Below are positions 33,830 through 41,960 of a stretch of 64,000 nt of DNA, one piece after another. The notes under the pieces are model-generated. The model saw nothing but the letters and a program-made list of their open reading frames with translations, was not told the DNA's origin and did not search any database. A program made the position numbers and the translations under genes. The stretch comes from Paenibacillus humicus NBRC 102415. GTDB lineage: Bacteria > Bacillota > Bacilli > Paenibacillales > Paenibacillaceae. The stretch is taken from the NCBI RefSeq assembly GCF_004000905.1, contig NZ_BIMD01000004.1, positions 112,447-176,446 on the forward strand. Direction: 5' to 3'. How positions within the stretch are numbered: position 1 is the first letter of the stretch; every line of letters begins with the position of its first letter.

Positions 33830-34600
33830 TCAAGCCCAGCCCTTCAGCCAAAGGGCCAGCATGCCCAGGTATTCCTTGAGAGCAGCGGAGCTGGCCGCCA
33901 TGGCGCTGCCGGAGGGGAGCAGCTTGCTCCAATAGAAGACGGCATCGGCGGGAGCTCCGTAGTCGACTGGATAGGGAAGGGGAGCGAGCCCGGCTTGCCG
34001 GAACGTCTCCACTGAGCGTCTCATATGGAAGGCGGAAGTGACCAGCACGGGACGGCTGAACCCTTCTGCCTCCATCAGCAGCTTGCTGTAAGCGGCATTC
34101 TGCCCGGTATTGAGAGAACGGTTCTCGAGAAAGATGCTCTCGGCCGGAATTCCCAGCTGGCGCAGCTGCCTGCCCGCAATGTCCGCTTCATTGCCGCTGT
34201 CCGGGAACACCCGGCCTCCGCTGAACAGAATCGGCAGCCCCGTCCCCAGATGCAGCCGGACTGCCGCCAGCAGCCTTGCTTCTCCCGAACCGGACAGGTT
34301 GCCGAGTCCTCCGAGATCGGGCGTATCCGGCGTCGCTCCGCCGCCGAGCACGACGATGACGTCGGCTTGCCTGCCCGCTTCAGCCGGAGAAGGCTGGGGA
34401 TAGCGGCTTTCGATGCTCCGCACGAGAGCGTCGCTGGCCAGCCCCGAGCTCATCCCGTACAGCGCGGCAAGGAGCAGCAGCGGGAGCCATGTCCATTTGC
34501 GGTCCCGGATCCACGTTCTCCAGACGGCGGCCCCGAGCAGCAGCAGGAACAAGCCGGGAGGAAGGAGCAGGCTGTAGGCGAATTTGACGAAATAGATCAA
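33830..34600 (-). CDS. YdcF/ElyC-type DUF218 membrane protein
   Basis: Protein of 256 residues. Two N-terminal membrane segments (FAYSLLLPPGLFLLLLGAAV; WTWLPLLLLAALYGMSSGLA) are followed by a DUF218 domain: DVIVVLGGGATPDTPD, then LPILFSGGR, AESIFLENRSLNTGQNAAYS and PVLVTSAFHMRRSVETF. This matches the ElyC/SanA/YdcF family, linked in other bacteria to envelope precursor metabolism; the biochemical activity is unknown. It stands alone on the minus strand. Confidence 0.88.
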   Translation of the reverse strand: MIYFVKFAYSLLLPPGLFLLLLGAAVWRTWIRDRKWTWLPLLLLAALYGMSSGLASDALVRSIESRYPQPSPAEAGRQADVIVVLGGGATPDTPDLGGLGNLSGSGEARLLAAVRLHLGTGLPILFSGGRVFPDSGNEADIAGRQLRQLGIPAESIFLENRSLNTGQNAAYSKLLMEAEGFSRPVLVTSAFHMRRSVETFRQAGLAPLPYPVDYGAPADAVFYWSKLLPSGSAMAASSAALKEYLGMLALWLKGWA

Positions 34601-34858
34601 GGCTTGTCCTCGCTTGATTCCGGGGAGATGACGGAGCGGACGCCTTGAAGCAGCCCTCGCCGTTTCCCCTTGCTTTTGAAACTCATCTATTATAAATCAT
34701 AAAACGAATCCGATTGGCAAGAGGCCGTCAGCTTGAAAAAGCAGACTGCATGCTCCGGCTGCGGGGATAGGCAGGCTGAACGGCAGACGATCCCTTCTTT
34801 TCCGGGAACGGACACATCCCGGCTATGCAGCTTTTCCGCTTCCCTCAGGAAACTTCTG
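34601..34858. other. Non-coding region upstream of metNIQ
   Basis: I looked here for an S-box or a methionine T-box in front of metNIQ and found neither set of conserved sequences. A 100-codon minus-strand reading frame across 34690-34992 resembles nothing known and is not annotated. Confidence 0.5.
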
Positions 34859-34861
34859 TAT

Positions 34862-34890
34862 TTGACATGATTATGTCGGAATAATAGAAT
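34862..34890 (+). promoter_or_regulatory. Distal sigma-A promoter upstream of metNIQ
   Basis: TTGACA (34862-34867), 17-base spacer, TAGAAT (34885-34890). Its transcript would include a possible 16-codon leader reading frame beginning ATG at 34911 and ending TAG near 34961, which has no Met or Cys codons beyond the start. Confidence 0.65.
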
Positions 34891-34958
34891 AAAGACTTTG
34901 GGAACGGGGTATGAAAACCGCGCCGCTTCCGCATGCCAGAACGAGCTTTCATCGACTA

Positions 34959-34987
34959 TAGACAAATCCGACGCCCGCCTATATAAT
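34959..34987 (+). promoter_or_regulatory. Proximal sigma-A promoter of metNIQ
   Basis: TAGACA (34959-34964), 17-base spacer, TATAAT (34982-34987). Predicted start near 34994 leaves only about 55 bases of leader, too short for a riboswitch. Confidence 0.7.
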
Positions 34988-35049
34988 ACCACTTAAACTA
35001 CTTGGTTTTATTGGAATTGATAGGCGGTGTTGTTCCGGGAGGGATAAAC

Positions 35050-36063
35050 CTGATTCACTTGCAGGATGTGACGAAAACATACCGCAGCGCTGGCGGCGGA
35101 GAAGTAGACGCGATCCGCGACATTACGCTCGATGTCCGCAAAGGCGAGATATACGGCATTATCGGCCATTCCGGGGCCGGCAAAAGCACGCTGATCCGCT
35201 GCATGAATCTGCTGGAGCGTCCGACGCGCGGCACGGTGAAGGTCGGGGAAGTGCTCCTGACCGATCTGGGAGAACGTGGCTTGCAGCGGGAGCGCCGCAA
35301 GATCGGCATGATCTTTCAGCATTTCAATCTGCTCTCCAGCGTGACGGTCCGCGACAATATCGCGTTCCCGCTCAAGCTGGCAGGCCAAAAGAAGCCGGCC
35401 ATCGCCCGCCGCGTGGACGAGCTGCTGACGCTGGTCGGCCTGCAGGCGCATGGGGACAAGTTCCCGTCCCAGCTGTCGGGCGGCCAGAAGCAGCGTGTCG
35501 GCATCGCGAGGGCGCTCGCGGCCGATCCCGAGGTGCTGCTCTGCGACGAGGCCACTTCCGCGCTCGATCCGCAGACGACGAACAGCATTCTCTCGCTGCT
35601 GATGGACATCAACGAGAAGCTGGGGCTGACGATCGTGCTCATCACGCATGAGATGGGAGTCATCCGCTCCATCTGCGACCGCGTCGCGGTCATGGACGCC
35701 GGTACGATCGTCGAATTCGGCAACGTGCTCGACGTGTTCCTGAAGCCGTCCCATCCGGTCACGAGGCAATTCGTCGACGAGATGTCGGATCTGTCGGACG
35801 GCGCGCCGCTGCGGACCCGCGACAATTCGCGGCTCATCCGGCTCCATTTCGTCGGGGAAGAAACCTACCAGCCGGTGCTCTTCGAAGCGCTGAAGGGCAG
35901 TCCCGTGCAGTGCGCCATTCTCCAGGGAACCGTCTCCCGCATGAAGCATACCCCGTACGGACAGCTTCTTGTCGAACTGAGCGGCGGAGGTCCCGGCGAG
36001 GCGGACGCGGTCATCGAATCGCTCCGCGCAAGCGGACTCGATGTGGAGGTGCTGCCGGAATGA
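35050..36063 (+). CDS. metN: Methionine ABC transporter ATP-binding protein, probable CTG start
   Basis: ATPase of 337 residues for D/L-methionine import. Walker A is GHSGAGKST, signature LSGGQKQRVGIARAL, Walker B VLLCDEATSALD, switch His in VLITHEMGVI. Residues of about 260-337 form the NIL regulatory domain (VLFEALKGSPVQCAILQG), which in MetN senses methionine. The frame is open upstream, but its TTG codons there have no ribosome site and lie at or near the predicted transcript start. GGGAGGG (35037-35043) is 6 bases before the CTG at 35050, giving MIHLQDVTKTY, which aligns with the usual MetN N-terminus. I therefore propose a CTG start. The stop overlaps metI (ATGA). Confidence 0.9.
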   Translation: MIHLQDVTKTYRSAGGGEVDAIRDITLDVRKGEIYGIIGHSGAGKSTLIRCMNLLERPTRGTVKVGEVLLTDLGERGLQRERRKIGMIFQHFNLLSSVTVRDNIAFPLKLAGQKKPAIARRVDELLTLVGLQAHGDKFPSQLSGGQKQRVGIARALAADPEVLLCDEATSALDPQTTNSILSLLMDINEKLGLTIVLITHEMGVIRSICDRVAVMDAGTIVEFGNVLDVFLKPSHPVTRQFVDEMSDLSDGAPLRTRDNSRLIRLHFVGEETYQPVLFEALKGSPVQCAILQGTVSRMKHTPYGQLLVELSGGGPGEADAVIESLRASGLDVEVLPE

Positions 36064-36719
36064 CTTGGGAGAATATCAATTGGGACGAAATCTGGCAGGC
36101 GACGCAGGATACGCTGACGATGATGGTGTTCTCCATGATCTTCACCGTCATTCTCGGCCTCGCGCTCGGCGTTCTGCTGTACTTGACGTCCAGCCGCCAG
36201 CTGCTCTACATGCCGGCTCTGTATTCCGTCCTGTCGTTCGTCGTGAACATCCTGAGGTCGGTGCCGTTCATCATCCTGATGATTGCGGTCATGCCGTTCA
36301 CGGAAGCAATCGTCAATACGACCATCGGCGTGAAGGGAGCGATTCCGCCTCTCGTCATCGGAGCGGCTCCGTTTTTTGCCCGACTGGTCGAAACGGCCTT
36401 GCGGGAAGTCGACAAAGGCGTCATCGAGGCCGCGCAAGCGATGGGAGCTTCCAAATGGGACATCGTCCGCCGCGTGCTGCTGCGGGAATCACGGCCGGGA
36501 CTGCTCGCCGCGATAACGGTCACGGCGGTCACGCTCGTATCGTACACCGCGATGATGGGCACCATCGGAGCAGGAGGGCTGGGAGACCTGGCGATCCGTT
36601 ACGGCTATATGCGCTTCCAGACCGACATCATGATCGTGACGGTCGTCATCCTCATCGTGCTGGTTCAGCTGCTCCAGGTTCTTGGAGACCGGCTTGTCCG
36701 CCGAATCAGCCGGAGATAA
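36060..36719 (+). CDS. metI: Methionine ABC transporter permease
   Basis: Permease of 219 residues with five hydrophobic segments, matching MetI in length. The EAA-type loop is VIEAAQAMGASKWDIVRRVLL near residue 125, and the conserved TVTLVSYTAMMGTIGAGGLG follows. Its start overlaps metN by 4 bases; metQ starts 40 bases after its stop. Confidence 0.95.
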   Translation: MTWENINWDEIWQATQDTLTMMVFSMIFTVILGLALGVLLYLTSSRQLLYMPALYSVLSFVVNILRSVPFIILMIAVMPFTEAIVNTTIGVKGAIPPLVIGAAPFFARLVETALREVDKGVIEAAQAMGASKWDIVRRVLLRESRPGLLAAITVTAVTLVSYTAMMGTIGAGGLGDLAIRYGYMRFQTDIMIVTVVILIVLVQLLQVLGDRLVRRISRR

Positions 36720-36759
36720 GACAGAGAAATTACACTACATTTATTGGAGGGTCATACTC

Positions 36760-37617
36760 ATGAAAAAATGGCTTACTGTGCTTACCTTGTCGCTGCTTGT
36801 GCTTGCCCTTGCGGCTTGCGGAGCCAAAAACGGCAACAACGCCGGCGGCGCGGCTGCAGAAAACGCCGCATCCAATGCCGGCGCAGGCGCTTCCGAACCG
36901 ATTACGCTGAAGGTCGGCGCTTCGCCGGTTCCCCATGCCGAGATTTTGAACCATATCAAGGATGCCCTGGCCAAAGAAGGCGTCAGCCTTGAAGTCGTCG
37001 AGTTCACGGATTACGTTCAGCCGAACGTGCAGCTGTACGAGAAAAAGCTGGACGCCAACTTCTTCCAGCATGTCCCTTACCTGGACGAGTTCAACAAAGA
37101 ACGCGGTTATGACCTCGTCAGCGTCGGCACGGTGCATGTCGAGCCGATCGGAGCTTACTCCGACAGCCTCAAGTCGAAGGACGAGCTGAAGGACGGAGCG
37201 ACAATCGCGATTCCGAACGACGCCACCAACGGCGGCCGCGCCCTCAAGCTGCTGGCAGACAACGGCCTGATCACGCTCAAGGACGGCGCCGGAATCAGCG
37301 CGACGGTGAAGGATATCGCGACGAACCCGAAAAACCTGAAATTCAAGGAGCTTGAAGCGGCCACGCTGCCGCGCGTCCTGAACCAGGTCGACCTCGCGAT
37401 CATCAACACGAACTATGCTCTCGACGCCAAGCTGAACCCGACGAAGGACGCTCTGTTCATCGAAGGCAAGGAATCCCCTTACGCCAACATCGTCGCCGCC
37501 CGTCCGGACAACAAGGATTCCGAAGGCATCCAGAAGCTGATCAAGGTTCTGAACAGCGACGACGTGAAGAAATTCATTGAAGACAAATACGCGGGAGCCA
37601 TCGTTCCGGCGTTCTGA
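36760..37617 (+). CDS. metQ: Methionine-binding lipoprotein
   Basis: Binding lipoprotein of 285 residues of the NlpA/MetQ family. The lipobox is LALAAC with Cys20, followed by a low-complexity linker. Family features include VGASPVPHAEILNHIKDALA, NVQLYEKKLDANFFQHVPYL, IPNDATNGGRALKLLADNGL and VDLAIINTNYALDA. I chose the ATG at 36760, preceded by TTGGAGGG, which gives a standard lipoprotein signal; the longer frame upstream overlaps metI. It completes the metNIQ operon. Confidence 0.95.
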   Translation: MKKWLTVLTLSLLVLALAACGAKNGNNAGGAAAENAASNAGAGASEPITLKVGASPVPHAEILNHIKDALAKEGVSLEVVEFTDYVQPNVQLYEKKLDANFFQHVPYLDEFNKERGYDLVSVGTVHVEPIGAYSDSLKSKDELKDGATIAIPNDATNGGRALKLLADNGLITLKDGAGISATVKDIATNPKNLKFKELEAATLPRVLNQVDLAIINTNYALDAKLNPTKDALFIEGKESPYANIVAARPDNKDSEGIQKLIKVLNSDDVKKFIEDKYAGAIVPAF

Positions 37618-37633
37618 TCCAAAGCAAAGCTGA

Positions 37634-37668
37634 AAGGCCCTCGCGCAATTGCGCGAGGGCCTTTTTTT
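37634..37668 (+). terminator. Terminator of metNIQ
   Basis: AAGGCCCTCGCGCAATTGCG pairs on itself as a perfect stem ending in GAGGGCCTT and is followed by seven T. Confidence 0.93.
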
Positions 37669-37682
37669 ATGACGGCTGGCGC

Positions 37683-38222
37683 TCAGAGCACCCGCGCCGC
37701 CGATACGAACCGTTTCTGGTAGCCGCTGTCGAAGCTGCTGATGACGATGCCGTTCACCTTGGAGCCGATCGTGTTGTGGATGAACTTTCCGTTGCCCATG
37801 TAGATGCCGACATGTCCGATCGATTTGGAGGAGCCGACGGTGAAGAACATGAGATCGCCCTTGCGGAGATTGGCTTTGCTTACCTTGGTGCCTTGCTTGC
37901 TCTGCGCGGTCGATCCCCATTTGAGCGAGACGCCTTGGGAAGCGAAGACATATTTGGTGAACGAGGAGCAGTCGAAGATGAGCTTCGACGGGTTGTTCGT
38001 TCCGTAGCTGTACTTCACCTTTCCTTTCAGGGATTCCGCAAAGGCGACGATGCGGTCGGCCTTAGCTGAAGCGGTCGATGCGGACGCTGCTGCGGCGGCA
38101 TATGTACTGCTGGCCTGCGCGGCATGGACGGGCTTGGCCGCTGCCGCAGTACCCGCGGCAAGGATAAGGGACAGCGCGGCGGCGCCGGCGACGGTTTTGC
38201 GAAGATGCAGGAAAAGATTCAT
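37683..38222 (-). CDS. Secreted NlpC/P60 endopeptidase
   Basis: Cell-wall hydrolase of 179 residues. A signal peptide ends near AAKPVHA (residue 35), followed by an Ala/Ser/Thr linker and an NlpC/P60 domain with Cys in LIFDCSSFTKYVFASQGV and His in SIGHVGIYMGNGKFIHN. It is a paralogue of the riboswitch-controlled hydrolase at 25972-26463 but has no riboswitch; its 5' region is short, and AAGGAGG on the minus strand fixes the start. The third catalytic position is not assigned. Confidence 0.92.
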   Translation of the reverse strand: MNLFLHLRKTVAGAAALSLILAAGTAAAAKPVHAAQASSTYAAAAASASTASAKADRIVAFAESLKGKVKYSYGTNNPSKLIFDCSSFTKYVFASQGVSLKWGSTAQSKQGTKVSKANLRKGDLMFFTVGSSKSIGHVGIYMGNGKFIHNTIGSKVNGIVISSFDSGYQKRFVSAARVL

Positions 38223-38320
38223 GATGTTCCTCCTTCTGGCGATGTAAGGCTATTCTAGCATCGCTTGATGGAAGGCGGATATTTTCTTAGAAAATCCTAA
38301 TCATGCCAAAAAAAGCCAAA

Positions 38321-38344
38321 TTAAAACCCGCCATTTAGGCGGGC
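38321..38344 (-). terminator. Terminator of the MFS gene
   Basis: On the minus strand CCCGCC-TAAAT-GGCGGG followed by TTTTAAT, 17 bases after the MFS stop. Confidence 0.75.
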
Positions 38345-38360
38345 CGGGAATCGAATGAGA

Positions 38361-39608
38361 TCAGTTGTTGCTCAATTGGCCGGAACGGTCCGGGAGAAGA
38401 GTCTCCTCCGCGGCGGATACGTAACGATTGCGCGCGGCTCCGAGGCCAAGCACGATGACGATGCAGGAGAGGCCGAGCAGGATGGCGAGCACCGGCTTCC
38501 AGGAGCCGGACAGATCATGGATGGAGCCGAACACGATCGGCCCGAGCGCCGCCAGCAGGTAGCCGAGCGACTGCGCCATGCCGGACAATTTCGCCGCTTC
38601 CCCGGCGTTCCGAGTGCGGAGGCCGAAGAAGGTGAGGGCCAGCGAAATGGTCGCTCCCTGACTGAGGCCAAGCAGCGTGATCCAGAGCCAGGTCATGCCT
38701 GTGCTGCCGAACAGGAGTCCGGAGTAGCCGCTCAGCGAGAGAGCGCCGGACACGAGCACGAGCGGCACCTGGGAGCGCATGCGGCTCGCCCATACCGGCA
38801 TGAAGAAGGAAGTCGGCAGGCTGACGAACTGCATCAGCGAGAGCATCCAGCCCGCGGCGGAGGCGCTCATCCCGTTCTCATGGAATACCGCCGGCAGCCA
38901 TGCGATTGTCACATAGAACGTCATGGACTGGATGCCCATGAAGAACGTGATTCTCCAGGCGAGCGAGGATCGGAACATGCTCGGAGACGACCCCGCTTGA
39001 TAGGAGGCGGCAGCCGGAGCCGACTTTCGAGTAAATGGAATCCATACGGCGAGCGCGACCGCGGCCAGCAGCGCCCATATGAGCAGCGCTCCTTTCCATC
39101 CCCAGCCGGGCACGGAAGCGAGCGGGACGGATACGCCGGAGGCGATGGCGGCGAATACGCTCATCGTCACCGAATACGATCCGGTCAACAGTCCGATCCG
39201 CGTCGGGAAATCGCGTTTGATGATGCTCGGCAGCAGGACGTTGCTGAGCGCGATCGCAAGGCCCAGCAGGGCGGTGCCGGCGAACAGTCCGGCTGCGGCG
39301 GGCAATGTCCGCAGCAGCATGCCCGCAATCAGGAAAAGCAGCCCGTAAAGCAGGGAGCGCTCTGCGCCGAAGCGGTCCGCGATGCGCGGAGCAAGCAGGG
39401 ACATGACCGCAAAGGCGATCAGGGGGAGCGAGGTGAGCAGGCCGGACATTTCGCTGCTCAGGCCGTAGCTGGCGCGGATCTGGTCGATCACGGGCCCGAC
39501 GGAAGTTATGGCTGCGCGCATATTGGCGGCGATCAGCAGAATTCCTGCGATCGCCGAGGCAGTCAGAAGCCTGCTTCGGCCGGAAGCAGGCTTGGGAATG
39601 TGGCTCAT
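38361..39608 (-). CDS. MFS transporter, CynX/NimT-like
   Basis: Membrane transporter of 415 residues with about twelve hydrophobic segments. The N-terminal NMRAAITSVGPVIDQIRASYGL is typical of the CynX/NimT branch (cyanate and 2-nitroimidazole transporters; YycB in Bacillus), as is the intracellular loop LAPRIADRFGAERSLLYG. The substrate is not predictable; export of a small organic compound is the usual guess. No neighbouring regulator was seen. The 325-base upstream region (39609-39934) contains AT-rich sequence that may hold its promoter. Confidence 0.88.
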   Translation of the reverse strand: MSHIPKPASGRSRLLTASAIAGILLIAANMRAAITSVGPVIDQIRASYGLSSEMSGLLTSLPLIAFAVMSLLAPRIADRFGAERSLLYGLLFLIAGMLLRTLPAAAGLFAGTALLGLAIALSNVLLPSIIKRDFPTRIGLLTGSYSVTMSVFAAIASGVSVPLASVPGWGWKGALLIWALLAAVALAVWIPFTRKSAPAAASYQAGSSPSMFRSSLAWRITFFMGIQSMTFYVTIAWLPAVFHENGMSASAAGWMLSLMQFVSLPTSFFMPVWASRMRSQVPLVLVSGALSLSGYSGLLFGSTGMTWLWITLLGLSQGATISLALTFFGLRTRNAGEAAKLSGMAQSLGYLLAALGPIVFGSIHDLSGSWKPVLAILLGLSCIVIVLGLGAARNRYVSAAEETLLPDRSGQLSNN

Positions 39609-39830
39609 GAATAAGTTCCTTCTTTCCAGGCCCCTCGGTTGACATTGTGTGTGAGCTTTTTAGGGTACCAATAACGTATATTATCCTACTTCACGACTAA
39701 AGTAAATATAAATGATGCTTCCTTCAGCCGCTTTCGCCAGTGAAGCGCCCCGGCCAAACCTTCTGCCTTCTAATTAAGATGTCCCGCGGACGGAAGCTGG
39801 CGGCTGGCAATCGATGGCGGAGCGAAAAGC

Positions 39831-39861
39831 TGGATAAGAGACGAGGGAAAGGCGAATAATA
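39831..39861 (+). promoter_or_regulatory. Candidate sigma-G (forespore) promoter of the spoVA operon
   Basis: TGGATA (39831-39836), 18-base spacer, AATAATA (39855-39861) resembles the sigma-G pattern (TGAATA / CATACTA) with three mismatches in total. spoVA operons are known forespore sigma-G targets. Confidence 0.5.
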
Positions 39862-39934
39862 ACCTCCAATTCATGGCTTGCGATGCTGCGCCGCCGGACG
39901 GCGCTGCGATAGCGGCCAGCAAGGGGGAACATCG

Positions 39935-40429
39935 ATGTCAAGCAAAAGCGCTCGGCGCGAAGGCTTCAAGAAAATGACGATGTCGCCGAAGGAGTATCAG
40001 GCGTTCGCCAAGACGAGGGAGCCGTCCCGCTCTGTTTTAAGCAACTGCGTACGCGCCTTTCTGGTCGGCGGCTTCATCTGCCTGATCGGCCAAGGCATCC
40101 AGGAATTTTTCATGCATGCCTTCAAAATGCCGGTGGACAAGGCCGCGAATCCGACGGTCGCCGTCTTGATTCTGATCTCGGTCATTCTGACCTGCCTGGG
40201 CGTCTATGACAAGATCGCCCAGTGGGCGGGAGCGGGCACGGCGGTGCCGGTCACCGGCTTCGCCAACTCCATGTGCTCGGCCGCCCTGGAGCACCGCAGC
40301 GAGGGGCTCGTTCTCGGCGTCGGGGCGAATATGTTCAAGCTGGCAGGCTCTGTCATCGTATTCGGCACCGTAGCGGCTTTCTTCGTCGGGCTCGCGCATC
40401 TCATCCTGGGTACTGGGGGGCAGCCTTAA
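39935..40429 (+). CDS. spoVAC: Stage V sporulation protein AC
   Basis: Membrane protein of 164 residues, part of the SpoVA channel that moves dipicolinic acid into the developing spore and out during germination. A cytoplasmic N-terminus (MSPKEYQAFAKTREPSRSVL) is followed by about four hydrophobic segments (AFLVGGFICLIGQGIQEFFM; AVLILISVILTCLGVYDKIA) and the family signature WAGAGTAVPVTGFANSMCSA. The ATG at 39935 has AAGGGGG upstream. spoVAD follows after one base. Confidence 0.96.
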   Translation: MSSKSARREGFKKMTMSPKEYQAFAKTREPSRSVLSNCVRAFLVGGFICLIGQGIQEFFMHAFKMPVDKAANPTVAVLILISVILTCLGVYDKIAQWAGAGTAVPVTGFANSMCSAALEHRSEGLVLGVGANMFKLAGSVIVFGTVAAFFVGLAHLILGTGGQP

Positions 40430-40430
40430 G

Positions 40431-41450
40431 ATGCAAAGAGGAAAGCAGACCTGGTGGTTCGAAAACCGTCCGGTCATTGTCGGGACGGCTACTGTCGTCG
40501 GCCCTGACGAGGGAGAAGGGCCGCTTGCCGCTGATTTCGACCTGATCCACCCTGAACTGGACATGCAGCAGAAGAGCTGGGAGAAGGCGGAGCGGCTGCT
40601 GCTGGAGCAGGCTTCGGATCTCGCGCTGAAAAATGCCTCCATGACGAAGGAGCAGCTGGAGTTTTTCGTCGGAGGGGACTTGATGAACCAGATCATCAGC
40701 AACACCTTCGCCGCGCGGACGCTGGGCGTGCCCTACCTGGGCGTCTTCGGAGCCTGCTCCACGTCCATGGAGTCGCTGGCGATCGCGTCGCTGATCGTCA
40801 ACTCGGGCGCGGGCAAATCCGTGCTGGCCGGAACCTGCAGCCACAACTGCACGGCGGAGAAGCAGTTCCGGTACCCGACCGAATACGGGTCGCAGAAGCC
40901 GCCGACGGCGCAGTACACGATTACCGGCGCAGGAGCGGCCGTCGTCGCGCCCGCAGGCATCGGACCGGTCGTGGAATGCGCGACGATCGGCCGCATCGTC
41001 GATCTCGGCATCACCGATCCCTTCAATATGGGCGCGGCCATGGCCCCGGCTGCGGTCGACACCATCCAGATGCATCTGACGGACACCGGCCGCTCGCCGG
41101 GCGATTACGACCTGATCGTCACCGGGGATCTGGCGACGGTCGGCCACGGCATCGCGGCCGACCTGCTGAAGCGCAACGGAGTCCCGATGGAGCAGACCCA
41201 GTTCAAGGACTGCGGCTTGATGATCTACGACGTCGACAAGCAGAAGGTTCAGGCCGGGGGCAGCGGCTGCGCATGCTCGGCCGTCGTCACCTACGGCCAT
41301 CTGCTGAAGCGAGTCCAGTCGGGGGAACTGAAGCGGATTCTCGTCGTGGCGACTGGAGCGCTCCTTTCGCCGCTGTCGTTCCAGCAGGGGGAGACGATTC
41401 CATGCATCGCGCATGCGGTGTCCATTGAACAAAGCGGGGTGTACGCATGA
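40431..41450 (+). CDS. spoVAD: Stage V sporulation protein AD
   Basis: Soluble component of the SpoVA channel, 339 residues, with a thiolase-like fold known to bind dipicolinic acid in Bacillus. Conserved stretches include FVGGDLMNQIISNTFAARTL, YLGVFGACSTSMESLAIAS and DYDLIVTGDLATVGHGIAAD. Its stop overlaps the spoVAE start (ATGA). Length and sequence are normal for the family. Confidence 0.97.
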   Translation: MQRGKQTWWFENRPVIVGTATVVGPDEGEGPLAADFDLIHPELDMQQKSWEKAERLLLEQASDLALKNASMTKEQLEFFVGGDLMNQIISNTFAARTLGVPYLGVFGACSTSMESLAIASLIVNSGAGKSVLAGTCSHNCTAEKQFRYPTEYGSQKPPTAQYTITGAGAAVVAPAGIGPVVECATIGRIVDLGITDPFNMGAAMAPAAVDTIQMHLTDTGRSPGDYDLIVTGDLATVGHGIAADLLKRNGVPMEQTQFKDCGLMIYDVDKQKVQAGGSGCACSAVVTYGHLLKRVQSGELKRILVVATGALLSPLSFQQGETIPCIAHAVSIEQSGVYA

Positions 41451-41797
41451 TCTATTTATGGGCGTTTCTGATCGGCGGGGCGATCTGCGTCATCGGGCAG
41501 CTGATGTTCGACGTCGGCAAGCTGACGCCGGCGCATACGATGGCGACGCTGGTCGTCATCGGAGCCGTCGTGGACGGCTTAGGCTGGTACGAGCCGATGA
41601 TCAAGTTCGCCGGCGCGGGCGTCACGGTTCCGATCACGAGCTTCGGCAACTCGCTCGTCCACGGCGCGCTGACCGAGCTGCACGATACGGGATGGATCGG
41701 GGTCATATCCGGAATATTCAAGGTCACCAGCGCAGGCATAAGCGCGGCGATCATCTTCTCTTTCCTGGCGGCTCTCGTCGTCCGTCCGAAGGGATGA
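41447..41797 (+). CDS. spoVAE: Stage V sporulation protein AE
   Basis: Small membrane protein of 116 residues (SpoVAEb type) with three to four hydrophobic segments and the motif FAGAGVTVPITSFGNSLVHG, parallel to that in SpoVAC. It ends the three-gene operon; spoVAA, AB, AEa and AF are absent here, as in Firmicutes that keep only the core AC-AD-AE set at a locus. Confidence 0.95.
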   Translation: MIYLWAFLIGGAICVIGQLMFDVGKLTPAHTMATLVVIGAVVDGLGWYEPMIKFAGAGVTVPITSFGNSLVHGALTELHDTGWIGVISGIFKVTSAGISAAIIFSFLAALVVRPKG

Positions 41798-41829
41798 GCG
41801 AAACATTTTGTCCCTAACTATCGTATGCA

Positions 41830-41866
41830 TTGGAGAATCCCTCTGTGGGATTCTCCAATTTTTTTT
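41830..41866 (+). terminator. Terminator of the spoVA operon
   Basis: TTGGAGAATCC pairs with GGATTCTCCAA, followed by a run of eight T. Confidence 0.93.
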
Positions 41867-41880
41867 GGAAACGGATGTTA

Positions 41881-41909
41881 TTGTTAGAATTAGTCGGTTC
41901 TTGTAAACT
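41881..41909 (+). promoter_or_regulatory. Sigma-A promoter of the MoxR operon
   Basis: TTGTTA (41881-41886), 17-base spacer, TAAACT (41904-41909), about 50 bases before the start. Confidence 0.6.
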
Positions 41910-41960
41910 AATAGGATACCGCTATCGCAGGGGAAGCCGTCTTCGGAAGGAGTCATGGAC

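Noticed and set aside
34690..34992. 100-codon minus-strand frame upstream of metN
   Set aside because: No family resemblance and it runs through two plus-strand promoters.
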